This document shows, piece after piece, positions 18,566 through 27,023 of a stretch of DNA of 64,000 bases. The notes beneath the pieces were generated by a model. The model was not told where the DNA came from and searched no databases. It was given only the letters and a program-made list of their open reading frames with translations. Position 1 is the stretch's first letter. Each line of letters begins with the position of its first letter. The position numbers and the translations under genes are program-made. Source of the DNA: Thermococcus stetteri (GTDB taxonomy: Archaea; Methanobacteriota_B; Thermococci; Thermococcales; Thermococcaceae); NCBI RefSeq assembly GCF_017873335.1, contig NZ_JAGGKB010000001.1, forward strand, positions 682,001 to 746,000, in the 5' to 3' direction.

Positions 18566-19477
18566 ATGGCGAAACGTTTTCAGTTCTCTTCTATACTTGT
18601 GAAGATTGTTGAAGCCATCATTCCTAAGAGATACCTTAAGCGCTATGAACTTTACCTGTATTCTGCGGGCATAAACTTCCTAGCGGCTGAATATATTGTT
18701 ATTTCCCTCCTACTTGGCCTGATAATTGGTCTGGTAATATCCTTGTTCAGTGTCCTCTATGGTATAGTTGGATTCGTAACGGGCTTTGCGGGTTTTGCGT
18801 TTGTATACCCCTACTGGCGTATTATGAAGAAAATGGAGGACATTGAAAGGAATCTCCCTGATGCGTTTTTTTATCTTGCAAGCTCTCTGAGAGCTGGTAT
18901 CTCATTTACTGAGGCTCTGGATGAGCTGACTACCTCCAAATTTGGAGCCCTGACCGAAGAGTTCAAGAAAGTTGTTTCCGAGATAAACAAAGGGCGCTCA
19001 ACTGCGGATGCTTTGAGGGCTTTTGCTATAAGGAACAAGAGATCGCAAGTGCTCTACAGGTCAATGATGATAATCATTGAGGCCCTCGAAAGGGGTGCCC
19101 CAATGAGTGATGTTCTCGTTGCAGTTGGAAACGACGTTAGGGAGATACTTAGAATCCAGAAGGAGAGAAAGGCTTCTACAGGAATGCAGACGATGTTCTT
19201 CATAGTGACCAGCGGTTTCGTTGGACCGCTCATCTTGGGATTGGTTACTCAGGTTATGGCTTCGGTTAGTAGCCCGGATATTGGCCTAGTATTCCCGGTG
19301 TCGTCTTTAGTGCAGATTCTGATGGGATTTGTTGCGATTCAGGCAACATTATCCGGTTTTGGGATAGGGGTAATAAGAGAAGGAAAATACAAGGCGGGCT
19401 TTAGGTACGTTGGGATGCTAGTCCCCATGAGTCTTTTGATATTCAAAGTGGCAACAATAATCAAGCTAAGCTTCTGA
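18566..19477 (+). CDS. Tad-like inner membrane platform protein (T2SSF family), second copy
   Basis: About 303 residues with the T2SSF domain (IERNLPDAFFYLASSLRAGISFTEAL) between two groups of membrane helices. ATG 18566 is chosen because GAGGTGAG lies four bases upstream; an in-frame GTG at 18557 overlaps the previous gene. It is the last gene of the locus and overlaps the opposite-strand FKBP gene by 12 bases. It should pair with the first copy as the membrane platform. Confidence 0.87.
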   Translation: MAKRFQFSSILVKIVEAIIPKRYLKRYELYLYSAGINFLAAEYIVISLLLGLIIGLVISLFSVLYGIVGFVTGFAGFAFVYPYWRIMKKMEDIERNLPDAFFYLASSLRAGISFTEALDELTTSKFGALTEEFKKVVSEINKGRSTADALRAFAIRNKRSQVLYRSMMIIIEALERGAPMSDVLVAVGNDVREILRIQKERKASTGMQTMFFIVTSGFVGPLILGLVTQVMASVSSPDIGLVFPVSSLVQILMGFVAIQATLSGFGIGVIREGKYKAGFRYVGMLVPMSLLIFKVATIIKLSF

Positions 19478-19945
19478 GTCCTTTTCTGCCTTCTTTACTT
19501 CGAGGACTTCGACTTCAAAGACGAGTGTTTTCCCAGCAAGCGGATGGTTGAAATCTAGGGATACTTCGTTCTCGCCGACCGAGACGATCTTCGCTATCCC
19601 GGAGTCTGTCATGACGTAGAGGCCTTCCTGCGGCTCAAGACCAGCTTTCGTAAACTCCTCCCGCGGGACTGAGATTACAAGCTCGGGGTTAGGCATTCCG
19701 TAGCCCTTTTCGGGTGGAACGGTTATTGTCTTCTTCTCCCCAGCTTCCATTCCAATCATTGCCTCATCTAAGCCAGGGATGATCTCACCAACGCCTATCC
19801 TAACCCACATTGGGCCGTACTCCCTCTCCTCAACGAGGATGCCGTTCTCCCTCGCTATCTCCTCGTAGCTCGTGTCAAAAACCTCCCCATTCTCGAACCT
19901 TCCGACGTAGTGGAACAGAACGTAATCACCAGCTTCAACTTTCAT
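19466..19945 (-). CDS. FKBP-type peptidyl-prolyl cis-trans isomerase (SlyD-like)
   Basis: About 159 residues. It has the FKBP core (GDYVLFHYVGRFENGEVFDTS, then PGLDEAMIGMEAGEKKTITVPPEKGYG) with an inserted flap and the FNHPLAGKTLVFEVEVLEV end typical of SlyD-like archaeal FKBPs. It isomerises peptidyl-proline bonds and acts as a folding chaperone. I prefer ATG 19945, with GGAG upstream, over TTG 19960. Confidence 0.92.
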   Translation of the reverse strand: MKVEAGDYVLFHYVGRFENGEVFDTSYEEIARENGILVEEREYGPMWVRIGVGEIIPGLDEAMIGMEAGEKKTITVPPEKGYGMPNPELVISVPREEFTKAGLEPQEGLYVMTDSGIAKIVSVGENEVSLDFNHPLAGKTLVFEVEVLEVKKAEKDSEA

Positions 19946-20046
19946 TTTCTTCAACTCCAAAAGGTCTTCAGCAGGGATATGTTCCGCCCCTTATAAATCT
20001 TTGGGCATTCGGAAACATACTTGGGAAGTTAGAAAGGTAAAAGGGC

Positions 20047-20541
20047 TTACTCCTCTGGCAGAATGTAGTAGATGTAGTGCGGCCTGTTCGTTATCTCATC
20101 GATGAAGACCACCGTACCCGTCTTCGGGGGCTTTAGGTAGTGGACTTCGCCCTTCCTGGTCGTCACTGCCGCGAACGCGTCTCCGGCTCTAACCCTGTTG
20201 CCCACGTTGGCTATCAGAGTCTTCGTGAACCCTTCAACAGGGAGTATCATCAGCTCGTCGCCCTTTTTGAGGTAGATCCTCGTCCTTCCGTCCGGTAGGA
20301 CGAGCATGGCATCGGCAACCATCTTCCCCTCTATCCTGTCAACGTAGAGGTAGAAGCGGTCGTAAACCTCCCTCTTCAGGAACTTCGCTTTCGAGGCGTC
20401 AACGAACTCAGGAAGTCTCTCGTCCTCTTTCAGCCAGACCTCAACGTTTTCCATGAGGACAACGCACTCGGTTAGCGTTTTTCCTTCCTTCACGCATTCT
20501 TCAGGAGTGGCCTCAACGTAGAGCCTTGGCAGTTTCTCCAT
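20047..20541 (-). CDS. DUF2118 domain protein (biotin/lipoyl-like)
   Basis: About 164 residues. The second half resembles a biotinyl/lipoyl-carrier-like barrel (VGNRVRAGDAFAAVTTRKGEVHYLKPPKTGTVVFI) but has no lysine carrier motif. The whole matches the archaeal DUF2118 family, whose role is unknown. GGTGAGAG precedes ATG 20541. Confidence 0.75.
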   Translation of the reverse strand: MEKLPRLYVEATPEECVKEGKTLTECVVLMENVEVWLKEDERLPEFVDASKAKFLKREVYDRFYLYVDRIEGKMVADAMLVLPDGRTRIYLKKGDELMILPVEGFTKTLIANVGNRVRAGDAFAAVTTRKGEVHYLKPPKTGTVVFIDEITNRPHYIYYILPEE

Positions 20542-20611
20542 GCTCTCACCTAGGTTTACTATTCCGTAAAACTTTTATATGTTTATTGGTATTCTGCATT
20601 CGTGAGCATTC

Positions 20612-21442
20612 ATGGGTGCTAAAGTAAGGTTCATTTCCCTGCTCATTGTTCTTATACTTCTCACTTCCCTGCTGATGAACAGTCATGAGTTCAGCACACC
20701 TCACAAAAAGAACCCCGTGGCCGGCGACATCTTAACTCTGATCATGTCCGTATTGTACTTGGGTGGTCTCATCCTGATTCTGCTGACTACGTACTACTAT
20801 TACGACAGGTTTGCCCAAAAGAGAAGGGAGTATCAGGCTTCTTATGCTGATTTAATCTCTGTTTTTCTCTATCTCATCCTCCTTCCGTTGTTCGGACTCT
20901 TCTTTGGTAGAGGTTCTATCAGAGTTTCATCGGTCAACGAGACTGCCCCTGGGCCTTTGGTTGCTTCCAACAGGACTTTCCACGGCGTCATAACCCCTTT
21001 ATCTCCTTTGCGCACCCACCTCTACATCTTTGCCCTAATACCTATCATCATAGGGGTGAGTTATATATCGTACTACTACCTCCGTCTCGCCTTAAAGGAG
21101 GCTGAGAAAAAGAAGAAGGTGAAGATGGCGGCCAGCTTTGACAAAAAGCTTGACGAGCTCGGTCTGGAGCAGTTCAGTGATCCAAAAGAGGCTGTCGTCC
21201 AGATATACAAAAACGCCGTGCTCTGGCTTGAGGGGCTTGGGATTCCCTATCAGGAGAGCTGGACGCACTGGGAGCACGCTGAGCACGTAAACTACATGAG
21301 GAGCCTCTACCTCAAACTGGTGAAGCTCTTCGAGAAGGCAAAGTACGCCCCCGAGAGGGTTGAGTGGAAGGACGCTGAAAAGGCTTTTGAGATATACTTG
21401 GAGCTCAGGTGGAAGGCCCGTGAAGTTGCCGGAATCGCTTGA
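20612..21442 (+). CDS. Membrane protein with DUF4129-like tail
   Basis: About 276 residues. Four hydrophobic segments (about 7-25, 43-63, 85-102 and 138-155) are followed by a cytoplasmic tail of about 115 residues. The tail (VQIYKNAVLWLEGLGIPYQ, HWEHAEH, RVEWKDAEKAFEIY) resembles DUF4129, a domain that often accompanies MoxR and DUF58 proteins. A TTTTATATG box near 20573 is the promoter of the operon. The function is not known. Confidence 0.72.
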   Translation: MGAKVRFISLLIVLILLTSLLMNSHEFSTPHKKNPVAGDILTLIMSVLYLGGLILILLTTYYYYDRFAQKRREYQASYADLISVFLYLILLPLFGLFFGRGSIRVSSVNETAPGPLVASNRTFHGVITPLSPLRTHLYIFALIPIIIGVSYISYYYLRLALKEAEKKKKVKMAASFDKKLDELGLEQFSDPKEAVVQIYKNAVLWLEGLGIPYQESWTHWEHAEHVNYMRSLYLKLVKLFEKAKYAPERVEWKDAEKAFEIYLELRWKAREVAGIA

Positions 21443-21857
21443 GCAGTACATAGGCAGGATCGTGATAGGAGCGCTCTTGGCCATTGGCTGTATCCTGCCG
21501 GGAGAGTATTATGTTAGGTGGGTCTTTGTAGTCGCCTTAGCGGGCTTTCTGGGGTGGGTTCTTATTGGCTACGATGTTTTCATCCCCTATAGGCCAAAAA
21601 GAGATGAGTACCAAGTAGTCAGGAGGCCCGACTTTGAGAGGGCTCTTCTGCTGGTCAAAAGGGCCAAAAAAGGTAGCGGGAGGGAGATCGCAGAGGAGTA
21701 CCTCCTTGAGATACTCCACTCCATCACCGGTCTCTCCTTTTACGAACTGAGGGCCAACCCCCCAAAGGCCCTTGAGGTGTTCTACTCTTCCAAAGACCCC
21801 TATAAGGGTCTTAAGGAGGCGTTAAAAATCCTGGAGGCTGAATTAAATGAAGATTGA
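21420..21857 (+). CDS. Small two-TM protein of the MoxR operon
   Basis: About 145 residues with two hydrophobic helices ([15 protein letters not shown] and [17 protein letters not shown]) and a cytoplasmic helical tail. GTG 21420 is supported by GGTGGAAGG upstream, and it overlaps the preceding gene by 23 bases. Its stop overlaps the MoxR start by 11 bases. No family is recognised. Confidence 0.65.
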   Translation: MKLPESLEQYIGRIVIGALLAIGCILPGEYYVRWVFVVALAGFLGWVLIGYDVFIPYRPKRDEYQVVRRPDFERALLLVKRAKKGSGREIAEEYLLEILHSITGLSFYELRANPPKALEVFYSSKDPYKGLKEALKILEAELNED

Positions 21858-22800
21858 GGAAGTCCATGAAAAGGCTGAGCGCGTACTTTCCGAGGTCGGA
21901 AAGGTCATCGTTGGAAAGGAGAACGTCCTGAAAATGGTGCTAGCAACTATCCTCGCCGATGGCCACGTCCTCATAGAGGATCTGCCTGGTCTGGCGAAGA
22001 CCCTGATGGCGAAGAGCTTTGCAGGTGCACTCGGCCTCGACTTCAAGCGCGTCCAGTTCACTCCAGACCTGCTACCCAGCGACATCATAGGTGTCAGTGT
22101 CTTCAACCAGAAGACCCTAGAGTTCGAGTTTAGAAAGGGTCCAGTTTTCACGAACATACTCCTCGCCGACGAGGTGAACAGGTCCCCTCCCAAGACCCAG
22201 TCTGCTCTCCTCGAGGCGATGCAGGAGAGACAGGTTACCGTTGAGGGGAAGACCTACCCCCTGGCCAGGCCCTTCGTGGTTATAGCCACTCAGAACCCCA
22301 TAGAGCAGGAGGGTACTTATCCACTCCCGGAGGCCCAGCTCGACAGGTTTCTGGTCAGGCTCCACGTTGGCTACCCCACAAGGGAAGAGGAGCTGGAGAT
22401 ACTGCGGAGGAGGATAGGGAGGAAGAGCGACGAGGTCAGTGTTTCTCCGGTTGTCACTGCTGAGGAGGTTCTTGAGATGCAGCGTGCCGTTGAGGACGTC
22501 TACGTCAGCGACCCCGTTCTCGAGTACATAGTCGATATCGTTGAAGCCACAAGGAAGAACAGGAAGGACGTTGAGGTTGGAGCATCTCCCAGGGGCAGTC
22601 TGGCACTGCTCAAGCTCGCGAGGGCCTACGCGGCCATAGAAGGAAGGGACTACGTAATCCCCGATGATGTTAAGGCCGTGGCCATTCCGGCCCTGAGTCA
22701 CAGGCTGATCCTCAAGAGAGAACTTTGGTACACGAAGGTCAGCCAGGAGAGTGTTATGGCGAAGATCCTGGAGAGGGTCCCCGTTCCAAAGTTCGAGTGA
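21847..22800 (+). CDS. MoxR-family AAA+ ATPase
   Basis: 317 residues. Walker A is in the MoxR form ([16 protein letters not shown]), Walker B is [29 protein letters not shown], sensor 1 is [24 protein letters not shown], and the lid domain carries the sensor 2 region [17 protein letters not shown]. MoxR ATPases act as chaperones or metal-loading factors for partner proteins, often with a MIDAS-type or DUF58 partner, which follows directly. Confidence 0.93.
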   Translation: MKIEEVHEKAERVLSEVGKVIVGKENVLKMVLATILADGHVLIEDLPGLAKTLMAKSFAGALGLDFKRVQFTPDLLPSDIIGVSVFNQKTLEFEFRKGPVFTNILLADEVNRSPPKTQSALLEAMQERQVTVEGKTYPLARPFVVIATQNPIEQEGTYPLPEAQLDRFLVRLHVGYPTREEELEILRRRIGRKSDEVSVSPVVTAEEVLEMQRAVEDVYVSDPVLEYIVDIVEATRKNRKDVEVGASPRGSLALLKLARAYAAIEGRDYVIPDDVKAVAIPALSHRLILKRELWYTKVSQESVMAKILERVPVPKFE

Positions 22801-22814
22801 AGGACGGGAAGGGC

Positions 22815-24122
22815 ATGATTCCAAGATTCGGTCTCCAGGTTTACTGGCCCTCAACCGTTCCCGCTGAGCGAAAGGAGGTCGAGCCACCTAAGGGCGCTTC
22901 CCCAACTGCAGAGCTTGGCCTCTTGATGGCTTCGGCGTGGGTTATTCCACTAGTTGCTTTCTTTCTCCTCAGGTGGGAGCTTGCCTACCTTGTTCTGCCC
23001 TACGTTACACTCGTCTCTGCAGAATACCTCCTTTTCAAGCCCCGGGGAGAGGTTAAGATCTGGCGTTCAATACCCCATCACCGGTACCTTGAGGGCCAGG
23101 AAGTTGAAGTGGAAGTTCACGTTGTTCCCGAGTTCAGTGTGGAGCACCTCCTTGTAAGGGATATAGTGCCTGAGGAGCTTGAAGTCGTCTCGGGCAGCCC
23201 GGGGAAGGTCTTCTCCCTTGCTGCTGGAGAGGAGGGGGTTTTGAGGTACAGGGTCAGGATGAAGAGGGGAGTCCACCACTTTGAGAGAGTTGAGGTTTCC
23301 TACCGGGATCCACTCAGCTTCTTCTCGGCGGATTCTCTCGTCGAGCTGTTCACTGAAGTTATTGGGGTCCCCCAGGTCTACGATGTTCCAACGCCATACT
23401 CCACGAGGGGCACCAAGATAACCGTTGGGCCACTCCCATCGCCCCTCATAGGAGAGGGCCTCGAGTTTCACGCGGTAAGGGAGTACAGGCCCGGTGATCC
23501 GTTGAAGATAATAAACTGGAAAGCCACTGCCAGAACGGGAAAAATAATGGCCAATGAGTTTGAGAGCGAGAGGAAGGTAGACGTTGTTTTTGTCGTTGAC
23601 GCTTCCAGAAGGAACCTTCCAGTCTTCGACTACCTGATAAGAGCAGCGGCTTCCATCATGCTCAACGCCCTCAACGACGGAACGGGCTTCGGACTGCTCC
23701 TTGCCGAAGAGGTGCCCCTCTGGGTCAGGGTGAACTACGGAAAGAGACACTTCTTCAAGTGCATAGACTTCCTGAGCACGGCCAAGCCAGATGTAAACAA
23801 CGTCATAGCCTACCAAGTTGAGCACCTCGCCAAGACTGCCTTTCCCCCGAGGTCTCAGATAGTCTATTTCTCCCCCCTCTTGACTAAGGAGAGCCAGGAA
23901 GCCCTCAAAATACTGGGAGAGCTGGGCTACAACGTTGTTGTGATAAGCCCGAATCCCAACAGCCTATACACCCCCACCACCGAGGAGGAAGAGGTCGCGA
24001 TGAAGCTCGTTGAACTCAGGAGAAAGGCCATGTTGCGAGAACTTTCCGCCTACGGCCTAATAATAGACTGGGACGTCAAAAAGCCCCTAAAAGTGGCGAT
24101 AGCCGAGGTGATCAAGCTATGA
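22815..24122 (+). CDS. DUF58 domain membrane protein
   Basis: About 435 residues. Two hydrophobic segments (about 33-72) precede a beta-rich domain and the DUF58 core. Its hallmark is GLEFHAVREYRPGDPLKIINW followed by KATARTGK and a von Willebrand A-like stretch (VDVVFVVDASRRN). I start at ATG 22815, after GGGAAGGG. It is the usual MoxR partner. It overlaps the next gene by four bases (ATGA). Confidence 0.88.
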   Translation: MIPRFGLQVYWPSTVPAERKEVEPPKGASPTAELGLLMASAWVIPLVAFFLLRWELAYLVLPYVTLVSAEYLLFKPRGEVKIWRSIPHHRYLEGQEVEVEVHVVPEFSVEHLLVRDIVPEELEVVSGSPGKVFSLAAGEEGVLRYRVRMKRGVHHFERVEVSYRDPLSFFSADSLVELFTEVIGVPQVYDVPTPYSTRGTKITVGPLPSPLIGEGLEFHAVREYRPGDPLKIINWKATARTGKIMANEFESERKVDVVFVVDASRRNLPVFDYLIRAAASIMLNALNDGTGFGLLLAEEVPLWVRVNYGKRHFFKCIDFLSTAKPDVNNVIAYQVEHLAKTAFPPRSQIVYFSPLLTKESQEALKILGELGYNVVVISPNPNSLYTPTTEEEEVAMKLVELRRKAMLRELSAYGLIIDWDVKKPLKVAIAEVIKL

Positions 24123-24544
24123 TAAGGAAACTGTATCTGGGTGTGCTCTTCACAATCACGGCATACCTGACCTACATCGGCTTTGAGGAGAGGATTTTTC
24201 TTGCCCTAACCCTCGTTTCAGCGCTCTCTTTCCTCTTCTGGTGGGCCGGCTACGCATACCTGGCAGTCCTTGGGATTGCTCTTGTCTATTTTAATCAGGG
24301 AGGCCTTTATGGGCTGTCCCTCCTTTCCCTCGGAATAATCCTCGTCGAATCAACCCACCTCACGCGCATCAAGGCCCCGATGAGGCATTATGGAGCGCTC
24401 TTCGTGGCCGTTATAATGGCCATCCCTGTTTATTACATAGCGCAGATTGTCTCATCCTATCTCCCGAGCCTGAGCAACACCACGGTGGCCGCCCTTTTCC
24501 TAATCTCGATCTACATGACCTTCTACTTGGTGCTCAGACGGTGA
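24119..24544 (+). CDS. Small polytopic membrane protein of the MoxR operon
   Basis: 141 residues with about five hydrophobic segments and no recognised domain. Its ATGA overlap with the DUF58 gene shows translational coupling. It is the last gene of the operon and overlaps the convergent PfkB kinase gene by 11 bases. Confidence 0.68.
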   Translation: MIRKLYLGVLFTITAYLTYIGFEERIFLALTLVSALSFLFWWAGYAYLAVLGIALVYFNQGGLYGLSLLSLGIILVESTHLTRIKAPMRHYGALFVAVIMAIPVYYIAQIVSSYLPSLSNTTVAALFLISIYMTFYLVLRR

Positions 24545-25370
24545 TGCTCCAGTCCCCCCATTTTTTCAGGACTTCCCTGGCTCTCTCAAGGCCCAGCCCT
24601 ACGCATTCCTCGAGCGGAAGACCCCTCGAGTAGCCAGCGAGGAAACCTCCGGCAAAGGCGTCTCCAGCACCGGTTGGATCGACGATCTCCTCTGGCTTTA
24701 TTGGGAGAGCGGGAAACTCCCTGAACGAGCCGTCGTAGATGAGGACGCCCTTTTCACCCCGTGTTATCACGACCATCTCCGCCCCCCACTCGTGAAGAAC
24801 CCTCGCGGCCTCTTTGACATCTTTCCCTCCAGTGATCATGAGGGCCTCCCTCTCGTTAGGAAAGACTATTTCGGCCCTTGATACTATCTCCCTCAGGAGG
24901 TCTCTCCTCTTAACGTACTCCTCCTTGTACGTCGGGTTGAAATCAAGTGTTATCCTCTTTCCTTTCAGGCGGTTGAGGAGCTTCAGCTGTTCCTCGGGCG
25001 GAATCGGAGAGACGTGAAAGACCTTAGCATTGAGGTATTCCCTTGGGATTGGGACTTCACCCATCTTCTGGGCAACGCCCATTTCAACGGGTGCATCCAC
25101 GCTCCCGTCCTCGTGGTAGATCATGTAGATGTGGATCGTCTTCCCAGGCAGTATCTGAACTCCCCTGATGTCCAGCACCGACGAGAGCCTCTGGAGCCAC
25201 TCCTTGGGGAAGTCCTCCCCTACCTTTGTGACAAGTCCGACTTTAGCCCCGGCGAGCGCCGCTGAAGTGGCCACTCCCGCGGCGGCCCCTCCGGGCATTA
25301 TGGCCCTCCCCCCGTCAGGGAATATCAGCGTGTCAATTGAGACGTGACCGATAACCACGAGATCCAGCAT
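24534..25370 (-). CDS. PfkB-family carbohydrate/nucleoside kinase
   Basis: About 278 residues. The ribokinase fold starts with GHVSIDTLIFPDGGRAIMPGGAAAG and ends with the catalytic anion hole and base DPTGAGDAFAGGFLAG (PfkB signature 2). It phosphorylates a sugar or nucleoside using ATP, and the substrate cannot be told. GGTGGT precedes ATG 25370. Confidence 0.9.
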   Translation of the reverse strand: MLDLVVIGHVSIDTLIFPDGGRAIMPGGAAAGVATSAALAGAKVGLVTKVGEDFPKEWLQRLSSVLDIRGVQILPGKTIHIYMIYHEDGSVDAPVEMGVAQKMGEVPIPREYLNAKVFHVSPIPPEEQLKLLNRLKGKRITLDFNPTYKEEYVKRRDLLREIVSRAEIVFPNEREALMITGGKDVKEAARVLHEWGAEMVVITRGEKGVLIYDGSFREFPALPIKPEEIVDPTGAGDAFAGGFLAGYSRGLPLEECVGLGLERAREVLKKWGDWSITV

Positions 25371-25441
25371 GGTACCACCTGAGGCCCTTGGGATTTCCCC
25401 TTAATACCGTTTCCCTCCATAGTAATCCCGTTACCTTCCGT

Positions 25442-25455
25442 CGTTCAGATGAACG
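25442..25455. promoter_or_regulatory. Short inverted repeat before the carboxypeptidase promoter
   Basis: CGTTCA and TGAACG are perfect inverted arms around GA, just upstream of an AAGATTAAAAG TATA-like box. It is short, so chance is possible. Confidence 0.25.
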
Positions 25456-25502
25456 TCGAAAAGATTAAAAGTTCAGCCGTCCAAAAAGTGGCGGTGATAA
25501 AA

Positions 25503-26999
25503 ATGGAGGCCGTTTTCCAGAACGAAACGATAAAGGCTATTCTGGAGAAATACAGGCGCATCTGGGCTATTGGACACGCCCAGAGCGTCCTGGGCTGGGA
25601 CATGGAGGTCAACATGCCAAAGGAGGGCATCCTTGAGAGGAGCGTTGCCCAGGGAGAGCTTTCCGTGCTTTCCCAGGAGTTCCTGCTCAAGCCGGACTTC
25701 GTTGAGCTCGTCGAGAAGGCAAAGGGCATCGAAGACCTCAACGAGTACGAGCGCGGTGTGGTCAGGGTTCTCGACAGACAGATAAGGATAAGTCGCTCAT
25801 TCCCGCCCGAGTTCCTCAGGGAGATGAGCGAGGTAACGAGCCAGGCAACGAAGGCCTGGGAAGAGGCCAAGAAGAGCGACGACTTCTCCAAGTTCGAGCC
25901 GTGGCTCGACAGGATTATAGACCTCGCCAAGAGGGCCGCCGACTACCTCGGCTACGAGAACGAGCCTTACGACGCTTTACTTGACCTCTTCGAGGAGGGC
26001 CTCACCACCAGGGACGTCGAGAAGATGTTCGACAAGCTTGAGAAGGAGCTCAAGCCGCTCCTCGAGAAGATTATGGAAGAGGGCAAAGTGCCAAGGGAGC
26101 ACCCGCTCGAGAAGGAGCGCTATGAGAGGGAGCAGATGGAGAGGGTAAACCTCTGGATACTCCAGAAGTTCGGCTTCCCGCTCGGAACGCGCTCTCGCCT
26201 TGACGTTTCAGCCCACCCGTTCACAACCGAGTTCGGGATAAGGGACGTTAGGATAACAACCAGATACGAAGGCTACGACTTCAGGAGGACGATTCTGAGT
26301 ACTGTTCACGAGTTCGGCCATGCTCTCTACGAGCTCCAGCAGGACGAGAGGTTCATGTTCAGTCCGATTGCTGGAGGAGTTTCCCTTGGAATCCACGAGA
26401 GCCAGAGCCGCTTCTGGGAGAACATAATCGGAAGGAGTAAGGAGTTTGCCAGCTTGATCTACCCGGTGCTCAAGGAGAACCTCCTGTTCATGGCCGGCTA
26501 CACACCCGAAGACGTCTACCTCTACTTCAACATAGTTCGCCCGGACTTCATAAGGACTGAAGCGGATGTCGTTACCTACAACTTCCACATACTCCTGCGC
26601 TTCAAGCTCGAGAGGATGATGCTCAACGAGGGCGTCAAGGCGAAGGACCTTCCAGAGCTCTGGAACGAGGAGATGGAGAGGCTCCTCGGAATCAGGCCGA
26701 AGACCTACGCCGAGGGAATCCTCCAGGACATCCACTGGGCCCACGGCACTGTCGGCTACTTCCCGACTTACAGCATCGGAACGCTCCTAGCGGCACAGTT
26801 CTACTACCATATGAAGAAGGATCTCAACGTGGAAGAGCACATCGCCAATGCGGACTTCGAGCCGATAAAGGCCTGGCTCCGCGAGAAGGTTCACAGGTAC
26901 GGCTCAATCTACCCGCCGAAGGAGCTCCTCCGGAAGTCCATCGGCGAGGAGCTGAACCCGGAGTACTTCGTCCGCTGGGTGAAGGAGAGGTATCTGTGA
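25503..26999 (+). CDS. Thermostable metallocarboxypeptidase 1 (M32)
   Basis: 498 residues from ATG 25503 (GGCGGTGAT upstream), almost exactly the 499 of the P. furiosus enzyme; an upstream in-frame ATG at 25449 has no such site. The zinc motif is H269-E-F-G-H273, followed by the HESQSRFWEN glutamate and the family motif IRPDxI seen here as VRPDFIRTEADV. It trims single residues from the C-termini of peptides in the cytoplasm, feeding peptide fermentation. Confidence 0.95.
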   Translation: MEAVFQNETIKAILEKYRRIWAIGHAQSVLGWDMEVNMPKEGILERSVAQGELSVLSQEFLLKPDFVELVEKAKGIEDLNEYERGVVRVLDRQIRISRSFPPEFLREMSEVTSQATKAWEEAKKSDDFSKFEPWLDRIIDLAKRAADYLGYENEPYDALLDLFEEGLTTRDVEKMFDKLEKELKPLLEKIMEEGKVPREHPLEKERYEREQMERVNLWILQKFGFPLGTRSRLDVSAHPFTTEFGIRDVRITTRYEGYDFRRTILSTVHEFGHALYELQQDERFMFSPIAGGVSLGIHESQSRFWENIIGRSKEFASLIYPVLKENLLFMAGYTPEDVYLYFNIVRPDFIRTEADVVTYNFHILLRFKLERMMLNEGVKAKDLPELWNEEMERLLGIRPKTYAEGILQDIHWAHGTVGYFPTYSIGTLLAAQFYYHMKKDLNVEEHIANADFEPIKAWLREKVHRYGSIYPPKELLRKSIGEELNPEYFVRWVKERYL

Positions 27000-27001
27000 T
27001 T

Positions 27002-27011
27002 TCTTTTTTCT
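27002..27011 (+). terminator. T-rich terminator after the carboxypeptidase
   Basis: A TTCTTTTTTC stretch directly follows the stop codon, fitting archaeal oligo-T termination. Confidence 0.4.
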
Positions 27012-27023
27012 TCACCGGCAACT

